42,261 nt of DNA, taken from NCBI GenBank assembly GCA_903928075.1, contig CAIYPD010000091.1, positions 1 to 42,261 on the forward strand. Direction: 5' to 3'. The notes below the pieces were generated by a model. The model made no database searches, had not been told where the DNA came from, and worked only from the letters and a program-made list of their open reading frames with translations. A program made the translations under genes and the position numbers. The DNA comes from Candidatus Firestoneibacteriota bacterium. Lineage in GTDB: Bacteria > Oederibacteriota > D2-FULL-39-29. Each line of letters opens with the position of its first letter. The stretch's first letter is position 1. This document shows positions 16,385 to 25,730 of this stretch, one piece after another.

Positions 16385-17353
16385 ATGATAAAATACACCC
16401 TTAAAAGACTGCTGCAGAGTTTACCCGTACTTTTCGGGATTACTCTTATTACCTTTGCGCTTGCGCATGTAACCCCGGGCGGGCCCACGGCTCTTCAGAG
16501 CAATATGAATGCGAAAGTTTCGGCGGACTCAGTGGCAAAACTAAGAGCGCTTTATGATCTCGATAAACCTCTTCATATTCAATACCTGAAATGGTTGAAA
16601 AGAATGGCAAGGCTGGATTTTGGAGAGTCCTTTAACGACAACCGGCCGGTTCTTGATAAAATAATGGAAAAAATCCCGAACACGCTGCTCCTCACGGGTT
16701 TATCTTTATTTTTGATACTTATTATAGCCCTTCCGATAGGTGTGTATTCTGCTGTAAAGCAAAATAGTATTTTCGATAAAGTAATTTCGGTTTTTACCCT
16801 TGTTGGCTACTCAATGCCTACTTTTTGGCTGGCGCTACTGCTTATGATGTATTTCGGGGTTTACCTGCAAATCTTACCGGTGTCAGGTATGCGATCCCCT
16901 GATGCCGAGAGATTCCCTTTCTACTTAAAGATTTTTGACCGTATCTGGCATCTTATTCTGCCAGTATTTGTAAGCGCGTTTGGGGGGCTGGCTTCTCTCT
17001 CCCGCTACGCCAGGTCGAGTATGCTGGAAGTTATCAGACAGGACTATATCCGCACCGCAAGGGCTAAGGGTTTGCCGGAAAGCAAGGTAATCTATAAACA
17101 TGCCTTAAGGAATGCGCTCCTACCGGTTGTTACAATTTTGGGCCTCTCCCTTCCCGGACTTATAAGCAGCGGTTTTATTTTTGAAACTATTTTTGCCTGG
17201 CCGGGAATGGGCCGGCTCGGTTTTGAAGCTACAATGAGTTTTGATTATACGGTGGTGATGGGGGTTGTGACTATAGGCGCGATACTCACCCTTATGGGTA
17301 ACATTATTGCCGATATTACCTATGCGCTGGTTGATCCCAGGATAAAATACTGA
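16385..17353 (+). CDS. dppB: Peptide/nickel ABC transporter permease, DppB/OppB type
   Basis: A 322-residue inner-membrane permease with about six transmembrane helices. The N-terminal MIKYTLKRLLQSLPVLFGIT is typical of DppB/OppB. The cytoplasmic EAA loop (DYIRTARAKGLPESKVIYKH) that docks the ATPase is present near residue 220, followed by RNALLPVVTILGLSLPGLI. It is the first gene of dppBCDF and begins 3 nt after lptD stops. No substrate-binding protein gene precedes it, so the ligand (dipeptide, oligopeptide, nickel or sugar oligomer) cannot be inferred. Confidence 0.94.
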   Translation: MIKYTLKRLLQSLPVLFGITLITFALAHVTPGGPTALQSNMNAKVSADSVAKLRALYDLDKPLHIQYLKWLKRMARLDFGESFNDNRPVLDKIMEKIPNTLLLTGLSLFLILIIALPIGVYSAVKQNSIFDKVISVFTLVGYSMPTFWLALLLMMYFGVYLQILPVSGMRSPDAERFPFYLKIFDRIWHLILPVFVSAFGGLASLSRYARSSMLEVIRQDYIRTARAKGLPESKVIYKHALRNALLPVVTILGLSLPGLISSGFIFETIFAWPGMGRLGFEATMSFDYTVVMGVVTIGAILTLMGNIIADITYALVDPRIKY

Positions 17354-17354
17354 T

Positions 17355-18209
17355 ATGCAAAATAAAAATTTTTCCATAGGCGGCGTGATTTGGGGAAAAC
17401 TCAAAAAAAATAAACTTGCGCTAATCGGGGCCGGTGTTGTTATTTTGCTGAGTATCCTCGCCCTGGCCGCGCCTTTTCTAACTGTCTATAGTCCGGGGGA
17501 ACAGGATATCGGCAACCGGCTTCTGGCACCTTCGGCGCAGCATCTGTGCGGAACGGACGAACTCGGCAGGGATATTTTTTCCAGGATGCTCTACGGCGCG
17601 AGGGTTTCTCTTTCCGTCGGTTTTATTGCCGTATTTATTTCAACTTTTATAGGCGTTGCGTTAGGCGCGCTTGCGGGTTATTTCGGCGGGCTTCTTGATA
17701 ATATAATAATGCGCATTGTCGATATCATGCTTTCTATTCCTAATTTATATCTTATTCTAATGATGATTACTTTCTTTGGCCCGAGTATTTTTAATGTTAT
17801 GCTTATTATCGGGTTAACCAGCTGGATGGACCTGGCGCGTATGGTCAGAGCGGAGTTTCTTTCGCTTAAGCACCGGGAGTATGTACTTTCTGCCCGGGTT
17901 GCCGGCGCTTCAAACAGCAGGATAATATTCCATCATATTCTTAGAAACGCGCTTTCGCCGGTCTTTGTGTCGGTGATTTTTGGCGTCGGCGGAGCGATAC
18001 TTCTCGAATCCGGTCTGAGCTTTCTGGGACTAGGGGTGCAGCCTCCCGACTCGAGCTGGGGGATAATTCTTTCCTCCGGCAAAGACTATATTGATAAAGC
18101 CTGGTGGCTTACTTTTTTCCCGGGCCTGGCTATTTTTATTACCGTCTTGTCTTACAATCTGCTGGGCGAAGGTCTCAGGGATGCGGTAGATCCCAGGCTG
18201 GTGGAATAA
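17355..18209 (+). CDS. dppC: Peptide/nickel ABC transporter permease, DppC/OppC type
   Basis: A 284-residue partner permease. A cytoplasmic N-terminus (IWGKLKKNKLALIGAG) leads into the first membrane helix; the periplasmic segment HLCGTDELGRDIFSRMLYGA is diagnostic for DppC/OppC. The EAA loop lies at EYVLSARVAGASNSRIIFHH. The end SFLGLGVQPPDSSWG...DPRLVE matches the family. It starts 1 base after dppB ends, and its stop overlaps the dppD start (TAATG), so the genes are translationally coupled. Confidence 0.94.
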   Translation: MQNKNFSIGGVIWGKLKKNKLALIGAGVVILLSILALAAPFLTVYSPGEQDIGNRLLAPSAQHLCGTDELGRDIFSRMLYGARVSLSVGFIAVFISTFIGVALGALAGYFGGLLDNIIMRIVDIMLSIPNLYLILMMITFFGPSIFNVMLIIGLTSWMDLARMVRAEFLSLKHREYVLSARVAGASNSRIIFHHILRNALSPVFVSVIFGVGGAILLESGLSFLGLGVQPPDSSWGIILSSGKDYIDKAWWLTFFPGLAIFITVLSYNLLGEGLRDAVDPRLVE

Positions 18210-19171
18210 TGGATAGACTTCTTAATATAAAAGATCTTTCAGTCCATTTTAAACTGGAAGAAGGTGTTTCAAAAGCCGTTGACGGAATCAGCCTGGCCGT
18301 CGGGAAAAAAGAAACGGTTTGCCTGGTTGGTGAGTCCGGTTCGGGTAAAACCCTGACGGCTCTGGCCGTAATGCGCTTAATTCCCCGGCCGGGAATTATT
18401 GCCGGCGGTGAAATTATTTTTAAAGAGGCTGACCTGCTCTGCCTTTCCGAGGAGAAAATCAGAGAGGTCAGAGGGGCAGAGATATCTATGGTTTTTCAGG
18501 AGCCTTTTACATGTTTAAACCCTGTTTTCACAGTCGGCGACCAAATCGGAGAATCGGTGGCGCTGCATATAGGTTTGCAAGGGCAGAAGAAAAAGGATCG
18601 CGTTTTTGAGGTATTGAAACTGGTAGGAATTAATGAGGAAGCACGGGTCTACGATGCCTATCCTCACGAACTCTCAGGGGGGATGCGCCAGCGGGTAATG
18701 ATCGCTATGGGACTTGTGAGTAATCCAGCATTATTGATAGCTGATGAACCGACAACCGCTCTGGATGTCACAATTCAAGCCCAGATTCTTGAACTTTTAA
18801 GTACTTTAAAAGAAAAACTTTCGTTAAGTATTCTCCTTATCACGCATGATCTGGGTATTGTAAATGAAATCGGGGACAGAGTATATGTCATGTATTCCGG
18901 AAAGATAATGGAACGCGGGCCAAAAAACGACATTTTCACAAAGACCAGACATCCGTACACGGAGGGTTTACTCAAGTCGGTCCCGGACCTGGGTCCCATA
19001 AAGGATCGTCTTTACACGATACCGGGAAGTATTCCTGAACCGTTTAAAGTTCCGAAAGGCTGCAGATTTAATCCCCGCTGTCCTTATGTGAAGGATATTT
19101 GCAGGCTGCAGGAGCCGGTAGAAACAAAGGTTTCGGCAGAGCATTTTGTCAGGTGTTTTAAATATGAATAA
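18209..19171 (+). CDS. dppD: Peptide/nickel ABC transporter ATPase, DppD/OppD type
   Basis: A 320-residue ATPase with Walker A GESGSGKT, signature LSGGMRQRV, Walker [13 protein letters not shown] and switch His in LLITHDLG. The C-terminal oligopeptide-transporter extension ([24 protein letters not shown]) contains four cysteines, [11 protein letters not shown] and VRC, a set known to hold an iron-sulfur cluster in some Dpp/Opp ATPases. ATG 18209 overlaps the dppC stop; the frame remains open to 18104 but that part is inside dppC. It overlaps dppF by 8 nt. Confidence 0.94.
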   Translation: MDRLLNIKDLSVHFKLEEGVSKAVDGISLAVGKKETVCLVGESGSGKTLTALAVMRLIPRPGIIAGGEIIFKEADLLCLSEEKIREVRGAEISMVFQEPFTCLNPVFTVGDQIGESVALHIGLQGQKKKDRVFEVLKLVGINEEARVYDAYPHELSGGMRQRVMIAMGLVSNPALLIADEPTTALDVTIQAQILELLSTLKEKLSLSILLITHDLGIVNEIGDRVYVMYSGKIMERGPKNDIFTKTRHPYTEGLLKSVPDLGPIKDRLYTIPGSIPEPFKVPKGCRFNPRCPYVKDICRLQEPVETKVSAEHFVRCFKYE

Positions 19172-20114
19172 TAAACTTATTGTAGTTAAGGACATAAAGA
19201 AAACCTTTAAAACTGCCGGCGGTTTTTTTGGACAGGCGAAGAGTGTTTATGCCGTGAACAGAGTAAGCTTTGAGATAGAAGAGGGGAAAACCCTGGGACT
19301 GGTCGGTGAAAGCGGCTGCGGAAAAACCACGGTCGGAAAAATAATAGTCAATCTGGAAAGGCCCGACAGCGGGCAGGTTGTCTTTAACGGGAAGAAAATA
19401 TCCGGGCTGGCCGAAAAAGAACTCCGGCCGCTCAGGAATAATATGCAGATCATCTTCCAGGATCCGTTTGCCTCTTTGAACCCGCGGATCCGTATCGGAA
19501 AGGCCATAGGAGAAACGCTTAAGATCTACGGTGTTTCTGATATTGAGAAGAAAGTAAGAGCCATGATAAAAGAGGTGGGACTGCCGGAAGATACATATTA
19601 CAGGTATCCGCATGAGTTTTCCGGCGGTCAGCGCCAGCGGATTTGTATTGCCAGGGCGCTTGTCGGAAGGCCAAAGTTTGTAGTCTGTGATGAACCAATT
19701 TCTTCTCTGGATGTTTCCATTCAATCGCAGATAATAAACTTATTAAAGGATTTGAAAAAGGCCCTGAATCTTACCTATCTTTTTATTTCCCATGATCTGC
19801 GGGTAGTTAAAAATATTTGTGACAATATTTCTGTAATGTATTTCGGCAATATCGTTGAAGAAGGGACAACTGAGGAGATTTTTGCGATGCCGCTGCATCC
19901 GTACACCAGGCTGCTTATAGCGTCCGTTCCTTCCATGGGTGCCGGGAAAAAAGAAAAATATTTTAACCGGCCAATTGATAATAAGACCGCAAACGCAGGC
20001 GGGTGCGCTTTTTATACCAGGTGCCCGAATAGGCAGGATAAATGTGCCGGGGAAATACCTGAACTTGTTGACAGGGGAAAAGGCCATAGAGTAGCATGTC
20101 ATTTGAATTACTGA
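19164..20114 (+). CDS. dppF: Peptide/nickel ABC transporter ATPase, DppF/OppF type
   Basis: A 316-residue second ATPase that pairs with DppD. Walker A GESGCGKTT, signature FSGGQRQRI, Walker B FVVCDEPISSLD and FISHDLRVV are intact, and the C-terminal extension has GGCAFYTRCPNRQDKC with a final Cys near the end. ATG 19164 lies in the dppD end (8-nt overlap). The last codons, for Asn-Tyr, and the stop codon fall in phase with a heptamer repeat array that fills the next gap, so the original C-terminus may have been altered. Confidence 0.94.
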   Translation: MNNKLIVVKDIKKTFKTAGGFFGQAKSVYAVNRVSFEIEEGKTLGLVGESGCGKTTVGKIIVNLERPDSGQVVFNGKKISGLAEKELRPLRNNMQIIFQDPFASLNPRIRIGKAIGETLKIYGVSDIEKKVRAMIKEVGLPEDTYYRYPHEFSGGQRQRICIARALVGRPKFVVCDEPISSLDVSIQSQIINLLKDLKKALNLTYLFISHDLRVVKNICDNISVMYFGNIVEEGTTEEIFAMPLHPYTRLLIASVPSMGAGKKEKYFNRPIDNKTANAGGCAFYTRCPNRQDKCAGEIPELVDRGKGHRVACHLNY

Positions 20115-20213
20115 TTGCTAATAGCTAATTGATAGTTGCGAATTACTTATTGTTGATTACTAATTGCTGATTGCGGATTAGATTAATTAGAAATTAGTAA
20201 ATTAGTTATTTAG
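20107..20213. repeat. CTAATTG-type heptamer array with inverted right arm
   Basis: From 20107 eleven words of exactly 7 nt follow each other: ATTACTG, ATTGCTA, ATAGCTA, ATTGATA, GTTGCGA, ATTACTT, ATTGTTG, ATTACTA, ATTGCTG, ATTGCGG, ATTAGAT. They are followed directly by reverse-complement words TAATTAG, AAATTAG, TAAATTAG, TTATTTAG (the last two are 8 nt). The dppF stop (20112-20114) lies inside the first words. The gap ends with GTAGGAG before the next ATG. Confidence 0.8.
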
Positions 20214-20226
20214 TCGTAGGAGTTAT

Positions 20227-21723
20227 ATGTATCTTCTCGGGCTTGACATAGGAACGACGAATTGGAAAGCTAATCTCTATGATCTTTCCGGCCGGCTTAT
20301 TAAATCTCTAAGCGAGCCTGCGCCTCTTCGAAAAGATAAAAAAGGACACAGCTTTTATGATCCTATCGAACTTTGGAGCGTATTTTGCGGGTTAACCAAA
20401 GAGATCGTAAAGAATATCAAAGCTCCGGAAGATATTGCGGCAGTTTCTTTTGCTTCTATGGCGGAAGCCGGTCTCATAGTGGATGCCGAAGGAAGGCCGC
20501 TTTCTAATATTATTCCCTGGTTTGATAAAAGAACAACTCCGCAGGCCGAAAAAATTCAAAAAAAAATAAGTAAGAAAAGAATATTCGGGATAACCGGGCT
20601 TAATTTCCAGTATATCTTTTCTGTCTGCAAAATTATGTGGCTGAAGGAAAACGAACCGCGGGCTTTCAAAAAGGCAAGAAAATGGCTTTGTGTTCCGGAT
20701 TACCTCCTTTACAAATTTTCGGGTGAAATGGCCACAGATTTCTCTATTGCCTCGAGGACCGCGCTGTTTGATATTAAAAATAAAAATTGGTCTAAGGCCA
20801 TGCTTAAAGCAGCGGGGATAAAAGAGGAATTTCTTCCAAAATCTTATCCTTCAGGGACTGTTACCGGAAATATATCGGCGAAGGCTTCAAAGGAATGCGG
20901 GCTTTCGGTGAAAACAAGAGTTGTTCTTGGCGGACACGACCATCTTTGCGGTTGTTTGGGCGCCGGTATCTGCAAAGAAGGGATGGTTTGCGACTCCATG
21001 GGCACCTCGGAGAGTGTTGTTTCTCCCCTAAAGAGCCTTAAAAATTTAAATAAGTACTACAAATCAGGCTATTCCTTCGGCTGCTATGTTTTTGGTGACC
21101 TCTACTATGCCATGTCGGGTATATATTATTCCGGCGGACTGATTGACTGGCTGGGCCGGGTGTTCTACGGTAACTTAAAAAAGAAAGAACTGTATAAAGC
21201 AATGAGCAAGGAGGCAGAAAAGTCAAAACCCGGATCGGGAGGGCTTCTAATTTACCCTCATTGGCTGGGTATTGGCGCGCCGCACGGCCTGCGTCACGCA
21301 AAGGGTGTTATGGCGGGATTTACTCCCGAGATAAATAGGCCGGATATAATGAATGCAGTCTATGAAGGCCTGGCTTGTGAGTACCGGCTCACCCTCGAGA
21401 CCCTCGAAAAGACGGTAGCAAATAAATTTAAGTTCATAAAAGCGATAGGCGGCGGGGCAAAAAACAGGATCTTGCTGCAAAGAAAAGCAGATATAATGGG
21501 AAAGGATATTTTTTTGCCCGGGATTTCTGAAGCGGTTTGTTTCGGGGCTGCACTGCTCGGTGGTCTGGGTTCCGGTGTACTTAAGCATCCGAATGACCTT
21601 GTAAAGAATTTTAAACAGGATATAATAAAACATGACAGAAAACTTGCCCGTTACTATGACAGGCATTACAGGAAACATTATTTAAAGGTATACAAAGCAA
21701 TCCTCCCGCACCGGGAAAAGTAG
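20227..21723 (+). CDS. FGGY-family carbohydrate kinase
   Basis: A 498-residue sugar kinase of the actin-like FGGY family, related to xylulokinases and gluconokinases. The N-terminal phosphate loop is LDIGTTNWKANLYD, the likely catalytic base Asp238 lies in GGHDHLCG, and the second ATP motif is IGGGAKNRILLQRKADIMG. Residue FASMAEAG replaces the usual sugar-contact segment of xylulokinase (SGQMHG), so I do not assign D-xylulose with confidence. A xylose-isomerase-like gene does occur 20 kb downstream. The start ATG has GTAGGAG upstream. It ends 6 nt before moxR and could lead that operon. Confidence 0.88.
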   Translation: MYLLGLDIGTTNWKANLYDLSGRLIKSLSEPAPLRKDKKGHSFYDPIELWSVFCGLTKEIVKNIKAPEDIAAVSFASMAEAGLIVDAEGRPLSNIIPWFDKRTTPQAEKIQKKISKKRIFGITGLNFQYIFSVCKIMWLKENEPRAFKKARKWLCVPDYLLYKFSGEMATDFSIASRTALFDIKNKNWSKAMLKAAGIKEEFLPKSYPSGTVTGNISAKASKECGLSVKTRVVLGGHDHLCGCLGAGICKEGMVCDSMGTSESVVSPLKSLKNLNKYYKSGYSFGCYVFGDLYYAMSGIYYSGGLIDWLGRVFYGNLKKKELYKAMSKEAEKSKPGSGGLLIYPHWLGIGAPHGLRHAKGVMAGFTPEINRPDIMNAVYEGLACEYRLTLETLEKTVANKFKFIKAIGGGAKNRILLQRKADIMGKDIFLPGISEAVCFGAALLGGLGSGVLKHPNDLVKNFKQDIIKHDRKLARYYDRHYRKHYLKVYKAILPHREK

Positions 21724-21729
21724 GGAAAA

Positions 21730-22734
21730 ATGGCGGAAGAACTTAAAGGCAAAAACGATCTTATGCTGGTGGAGAAGTTAAAAGATTCTAAAAAAGAGCT
21801 TACCGGCCAGCTGAAGAAAATAATCGTAGGACAGGAAAAAACGATAGAAGAGGTGCTTATCTGTCTTTTTGGCCGGGGTCACTGCCTGCTTATAGGTGTT
21901 CCGGGCCTGGCCAAAACTCTACTCATCGAAAGTGTTTCTAAAATACTGGACCTGGAGTTCCGGCGCATCCAGTTTACCCCGGACCTGATGCCTTCGGATA
22001 TAACCGGTACGGATATTATGGAACAGACTAAAAACGGGCAAAGGTCCTTCAGATTTATTAAAGGACCGGTATTTGCAAACATTGTCCTGGCGGATGAGAT
22101 AAACAGGACTCCGCCAAAAACCCAGTCAGCCCTTCTGCAGGCCATGCAGGAATACCGGGTTTCGGCGGGCGGGCAGACCTATCCTTTACCTCTGCCGTTC
22201 TTTGTGCTGGCCACGCAAAATCCCATAGAACAGGAAGGCACCTACCCCTTACCGGAAGCGCAGTTAGACCGGTTTTTCTTTAATATTCTGGTGGATTATC
22301 CCTCAAGAAAAGAAGAGGCACTTATTGTCAAACAGACCACAGGGAATCTTGGTGTTAAGTTAAAGCCGGTATTGGATGCAAAAGAAATAATTGAGCTTCA
22401 GGAGCTCGTGCGGAAAGTTCCGGTCTCTGATTATGTAGTCGGGTTTGCCGTGGATCTGGCGGCCGCTACCCGCCCCAAAGACGCTGAGTCCCCGGAGTTC
22501 GTCAAAGAACTTGTCGCCTGGGGGGCCGGGCCGAGGGCTTCTCAAAGCCTTATTATAGGGGCCAAGGCCCGGGCAGTATTGAATGGTAATCTTGCAGCCT
22601 CGATAGAAGATGTCAAAGCTGTTGCTTACGCAGTCCTGAGGCATAGAATAGTTCTCTCTTTTAAAGCCCAGGCTGAAGGGGTTTCCCCCGACCGGCTAAT
22701 TAAAGATATTTTAAGTATTGTGAAACCGGCTTAA
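21730..22734 (+). CDS. MoxR-family AAA+ ATPase
   Basis: A 334-residue AAA+ protein of the MoxR group, chaperone-like ATPases that work with VWA-domain partners to mature or activate other proteins. Walker A is GVPGLAKT (56-63), Walker B is IVLADEINRTPPKTQ (sensor region follows with FFVLATQNPIEQEGTYPLPE), all fully conserved in the family. A C-terminal helical lid contains AVLRHRIVLSFKAQAEG. It is first of a tight cluster (moxR, DUF58, BatA-like, DUF4159, VWA), the standard setting for this family. No signal or membrane segment is present, so it acts in the cytoplasm on the membrane partners. Confidence 0.95.
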   Translation: MAEELKGKNDLMLVEKLKDSKKELTGQLKKIIVGQEKTIEEVLICLFGRGHCLLIGVPGLAKTLLIESVSKILDLEFRRIQFTPDLMPSDITGTDIMEQTKNGQRSFRFIKGPVFANIVLADEINRTPPKTQSALLQAMQEYRVSAGGQTYPLPLPFFVLATQNPIEQEGTYPLPEAQLDRFFFNILVDYPSRKEEALIVKQTTGNLGVKLKPVLDAKEIIELQELVRKVPVSDYVVGFAVDLAAATRPKDAESPEFVKELVAWGAGPRASQSLIIGAKARAVLNGNLAASIEDVKAVAYAVLRHRIVLSFKAQAEGVSPDRLIKDILSIVKPA

Positions 22735-22746
22735 TGCGGCGGTGAA

Positions 22747-23634
22747 ATGGGAAAATACTTTGAACCTGCGGAACTAGTAAAATTTTCCGGACTCTTTGTA
22801 ATTGCCAAAACTGTTGTTAATGGTTTTTTTGCGGGGCTGCATCCCGGCGCAAAAAAAGGGGCGAGTTCAGATTTTGCAGAGCACCGGGAGTATGCCCCCG
22901 GGGATGAACTTAAACGGCTCGATTGGAAAGTTCTCGGGAAGACCGACAGATATTATATAAAAGAATACCGGGAGGAAAGCACGCTTAACTGTAATATCCT
23001 TCTTGATTGTTCTGCCTCCATGGATTATGCCTCGGGTCAAATTTCAAAATTCAAATATGCCGTCTATCTGGCGGCGGTGCTTTCCTATCTCTTAAGCAAG
23101 CAGCATGACAAAGCGGGTCTTACGGCTTTTAATACAAAGACTATGGAGGCACTGCCGCCAAAAGCGGGTAAAGCGCATCTGACGCTTTTGCTTGATTCTC
23201 TGGAGAAACTCAAGCCGGTGGGGGCTACGGGTGTGGCCGGTGTGCTTAAGGAGACTATCAGCAGGGTGAAGGGAAAAGGTATATATATTCTTATTTCTGA
23301 CCTCTACGGGGAGCAGGCAGAAATAATAAAACAGGCGCGTTTACTGGCAGCCGGTAAAAATGAAGTCATCATTTTTCAGGTTCTGGATCATGAGGAAATA
23401 AATTTTTCCTTTAAAGAGCCGCAAACTTTCGAGGGCCTGGAAGATATTGAAACAATCCCGGCCCTGCCGGATATGATACAAGAGGAATACAAGAAAATTC
23501 TCAGAGAGTTTACGGACGGTTACAAGAACGCGTTTCACGGTTTTGGAATAGATTATGTCCTGCTTTCCACAAAGACACCGCTTGAAGAAGCGCTGGTGCA
23601 TTATCTTGCCAGAAGAGCCAGGGTGGGCAAATGA
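22747..23634 (+). CDS. DUF58 domain protein (MoxR partner)
   Basis: A 295-residue cytoplasmic protein with the DUF58 signature ASSDFAEHREYAPGDELKRL followed by DWKV (about residues 36-62), next to a VWA-like fold whose metal site begins LLDCSASMD. DUF58 proteins almost always accompany MoxR ATPases. A second metal-site Thr (ATGVAGVL) is visible near residue 160. The gene lies 12 nt after moxR and its stop overlaps the next start by 4 nt (ATGA), so products are likely made in fixed ratio. The biochemical role of the family is not known. Confidence 0.92.
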   Translation: MGKYFEPAELVKFSGLFVIAKTVVNGFFAGLHPGAKKGASSDFAEHREYAPGDELKRLDWKVLGKTDRYYIKEYREESTLNCNILLDCSASMDYASGQISKFKYAVYLAAVLSYLLSKQHDKAGLTAFNTKTMEALPPKAGKAHLTLLLDSLEKLKPVGATGVAGVLKETISRVKGKGIYILISDLYGEQAEIIKQARLLAAGKNEVIIFQVLDHEEINFSFKEPQTFEGLEDIETIPALPDMIQEEYKKILREFTDGYKNAFHGFGIDYVLLSTKTPLEEALVHYLARRARVGK

Positions 23635-25730
23635 ATTTCTCCTTTTTCAATCCGGCATTTTTATACACCCTGCCGCTTGTTTTTATCCCCGTGCTTATTC
23701 ATCTTTTTTCCGTTAAGAAATCAAGAGTTCAAAAATTCCCGGAAATAAAATTCATCAAACTGGCAGTCAAACAGACCCTTATAAAAATCAGGCTCCGGCA
23801 GCTTTTACTGCTGCTGCTCCGCATTCTTATGATAATCATTATTATACTTGTATTTTCCAGACCGGTTATACATTTAATAAAGAACAATCCGGGCGGTAGT
23901 GAAAAACCTCAGACCCTCTGCCTGCTGCTTGATAACTCTTACTCTCTCGGCGCTGTCTTCAAAAACAGCAGTTCTTTTGAAAGAGGCAAAGAGGCCTGTC
24001 TGAAACTTCTTGCTTCACTTAAAGAATCTGACTCGGTCTCTTTTGCTTTAATGTCAAATAGAGTAAAACCCTTAACAAAAGGCTTTACCTCTGACCTGGC
24101 AGCGACGGCAGAGCAGATAAAAAACGCTAATCTTTCCTTTAACACCACTTCGGTTGCTGCGGGACTTAATTATGGTTACAGTGAGCTTAAGCAATCGCCC
24201 GGAAGCAAAAAGCAGATAATTGTCGTAACGGACCTGGCACTGCACGGTTTTAATAACGAGTTTAAGTTGTTTAAAGATTATGACAGGAATGTTAATTTAA
24301 TTTTTGTGGATGTTTCGGAAAAGGCCTCTAATCTTGCACTTGCGGGGCTGACGGCCTCCTCCCCTGCCTCAGAGGAACCAGTTAAAATTTCTTTTACGGT
24401 AGAAAATTATTCCGATACAAAATACCTGAAGACTCCGGTGTCTCTGGTTATGAATAAAGTAAAAGCCGCCTACGGGTTTATTGACTCCTACCCCGGCAAA
24501 AAGAGCGTTAAGAATTTATACTTCAGCCCGGAAAAGAAAGAGACTGAAACAGGGTATGTACGGCTGGAGGCTGGAGACGCGCTTGCGGCTGATAATATTG
24601 CCTATGTTACGGCCCGGGCTCCGGAAAAAAGCAGGGTGCTTCTGGTGGATGGGGACCTTAAAATAGCCCAGTTTCAAAACGAGACTTTTTTCCTGAAACT
24701 GGCGCTAAATCCCGAAGAGCGGTTTTTTGGAGAGGTAATTGCTACGGTATGTGTCCCCGGGGAATTAGGCGGAAAAAATCTTTTTGATTTCAAAGCAGTA
24801 TTTCTTTGCAATGTTGAAAGCTTTACGCCGTTAATAGCGGCTAAACTTAAAGAATACCTGGGTGAAGGGGGCAATCTTGTCTACTTCCTGGGTGACCGGA
24901 TCAATGCAAAAGACTATTCAAAACTGGAACCCGAGCTCTTTCCCGCTTTTATAAGTGGTAGTGAAGAAGGGCTTTTTCGTATGGACCCGGCTAATACAAG
25001 CGTCAATCACCCGGTTTTCAGACAGACTTTTGCTGTTGAACTTGCAAAAGCAGGTTTCTACAGGCATTATAATCTTGCTCCCAAAAAAAATAGTTTTGCC
25101 GTCTCGTCATTTACAAACGGGGCTCCCTTTATGCTCGAAAATAAAGGCATAAAGGGTAAACAGGGAAAAGTGGTTATCTTTCCGTTTCCGGCTGACCGCG
25201 AGTGGAGTGATTTTCCTATGAGACCCGCCTATCTCCCGTTTGTTCAGGAATTGGCGAAATACCTTACGGAAAATACCGGCAAGGAAGATACTGCTTCAAT
25301 TTTTGTAGGAGAGACATTCAAAAGGACTTTTTCTCCGGCAGAAACACCGGTAAAGCTGGAACTTACGGTTCCAAACGGCGCGCCCGTAGTCTATATTCCG
25401 AAGAACAATGTTTTTGAATTTGCCGGCACTGTCACCCCCGGTATCTATACCCTGCAATACTCCAACAAGAAAGGAGAGAGAAAAACCGAGAGTTTTGCCG
25501 TAAATCTGGATGTTCTTTCAGGAGAATCTGATTTTAAAAAGCAGGACCAGGAAGGGATAAAAAGAGCCCTACCAGAAAGCACCTCCTTTTTTCTTATCAA
25601 GGATTATAAGAATATTGCAAGCGAAGTGCTTGTCCTCCTAAGAGGTAAAGAGTTGACCAGGCCTTTAATTATACTGCTCCTTCTTCTCTTTACTTTTGAG
25701 GGTATTCTTTCTTTAAGGAGGTTTTTGTGA
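23631..25730 (+). CDS. BatA-like membrane protein with VWA domain
   Basis: A 699-residue membrane protein. The N-terminal FFNPAFLYTLPLVFIPVLIH is the BatA (aerotolerance operon) membrane signature, with a second helix at about 58-80 (LLLLLLRILMIIIIILVF). A VWA domain follows with metal site DNSYS (D-x-S-x-S, near residue 103) and a later Asp in VVTDLALHG. The large remainder (about 200-670) is probably periplasmic and includes a GATase-like region (FLCNVESFTPLIAAKLKEYL). A last helix near 677-693 (LIILLLLLFTFEGILSL) anchors the C-terminus. It overlaps its neighbours by 4 nt on both sides. Related proteins are thought to work with MoxR; no function is proven. Confidence 0.88.
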   Translation: MNFSFFNPAFLYTLPLVFIPVLIHLFSVKKSRVQKFPEIKFIKLAVKQTLIKIRLRQLLLLLLRILMIIIIILVFSRPVIHLIKNNPGGSEKPQTLCLLLDNSYSLGAVFKNSSSFERGKEACLKLLASLKESDSVSFALMSNRVKPLTKGFTSDLAATAEQIKNANLSFNTTSVAAGLNYGYSELKQSPGSKKQIIVVTDLALHGFNNEFKLFKDYDRNVNLIFVDVSEKASNLALAGLTASSPASEEPVKISFTVENYSDTKYLKTPVSLVMNKVKAAYGFIDSYPGKKSVKNLYFSPEKKETETGYVRLEAGDALAADNIAYVTARAPEKSRVLLVDGDLKIAQFQNETFFLKLALNPEERFFGEVIATVCVPGELGGKNLFDFKAVFLCNVESFTPLIAAKLKEYLGEGGNLVYFLGDRINAKDYSKLEPELFPAFISGSEEGLFRMDPANTSVNHPVFRQTFAVELAKAGFYRHYNLAPKKNSFAVSSFTNGAPFMLENKGIKGKQGKVVIFPFPADREWSDFPMRPAYLPFVQELAKYLTENTGKEDTASIFVGETFKRTFSPAETPVKLELTVPNGAPVVYIPKNNVFEFAGTVTPGIYTLQYSNKKGERKTESFAVNLDVLSGESDFKKQDQEGIKRALPESTSFFLIKDYKNIASEVLVLLRGKELTRPLIILLLLLFTFEGILSLRRFL

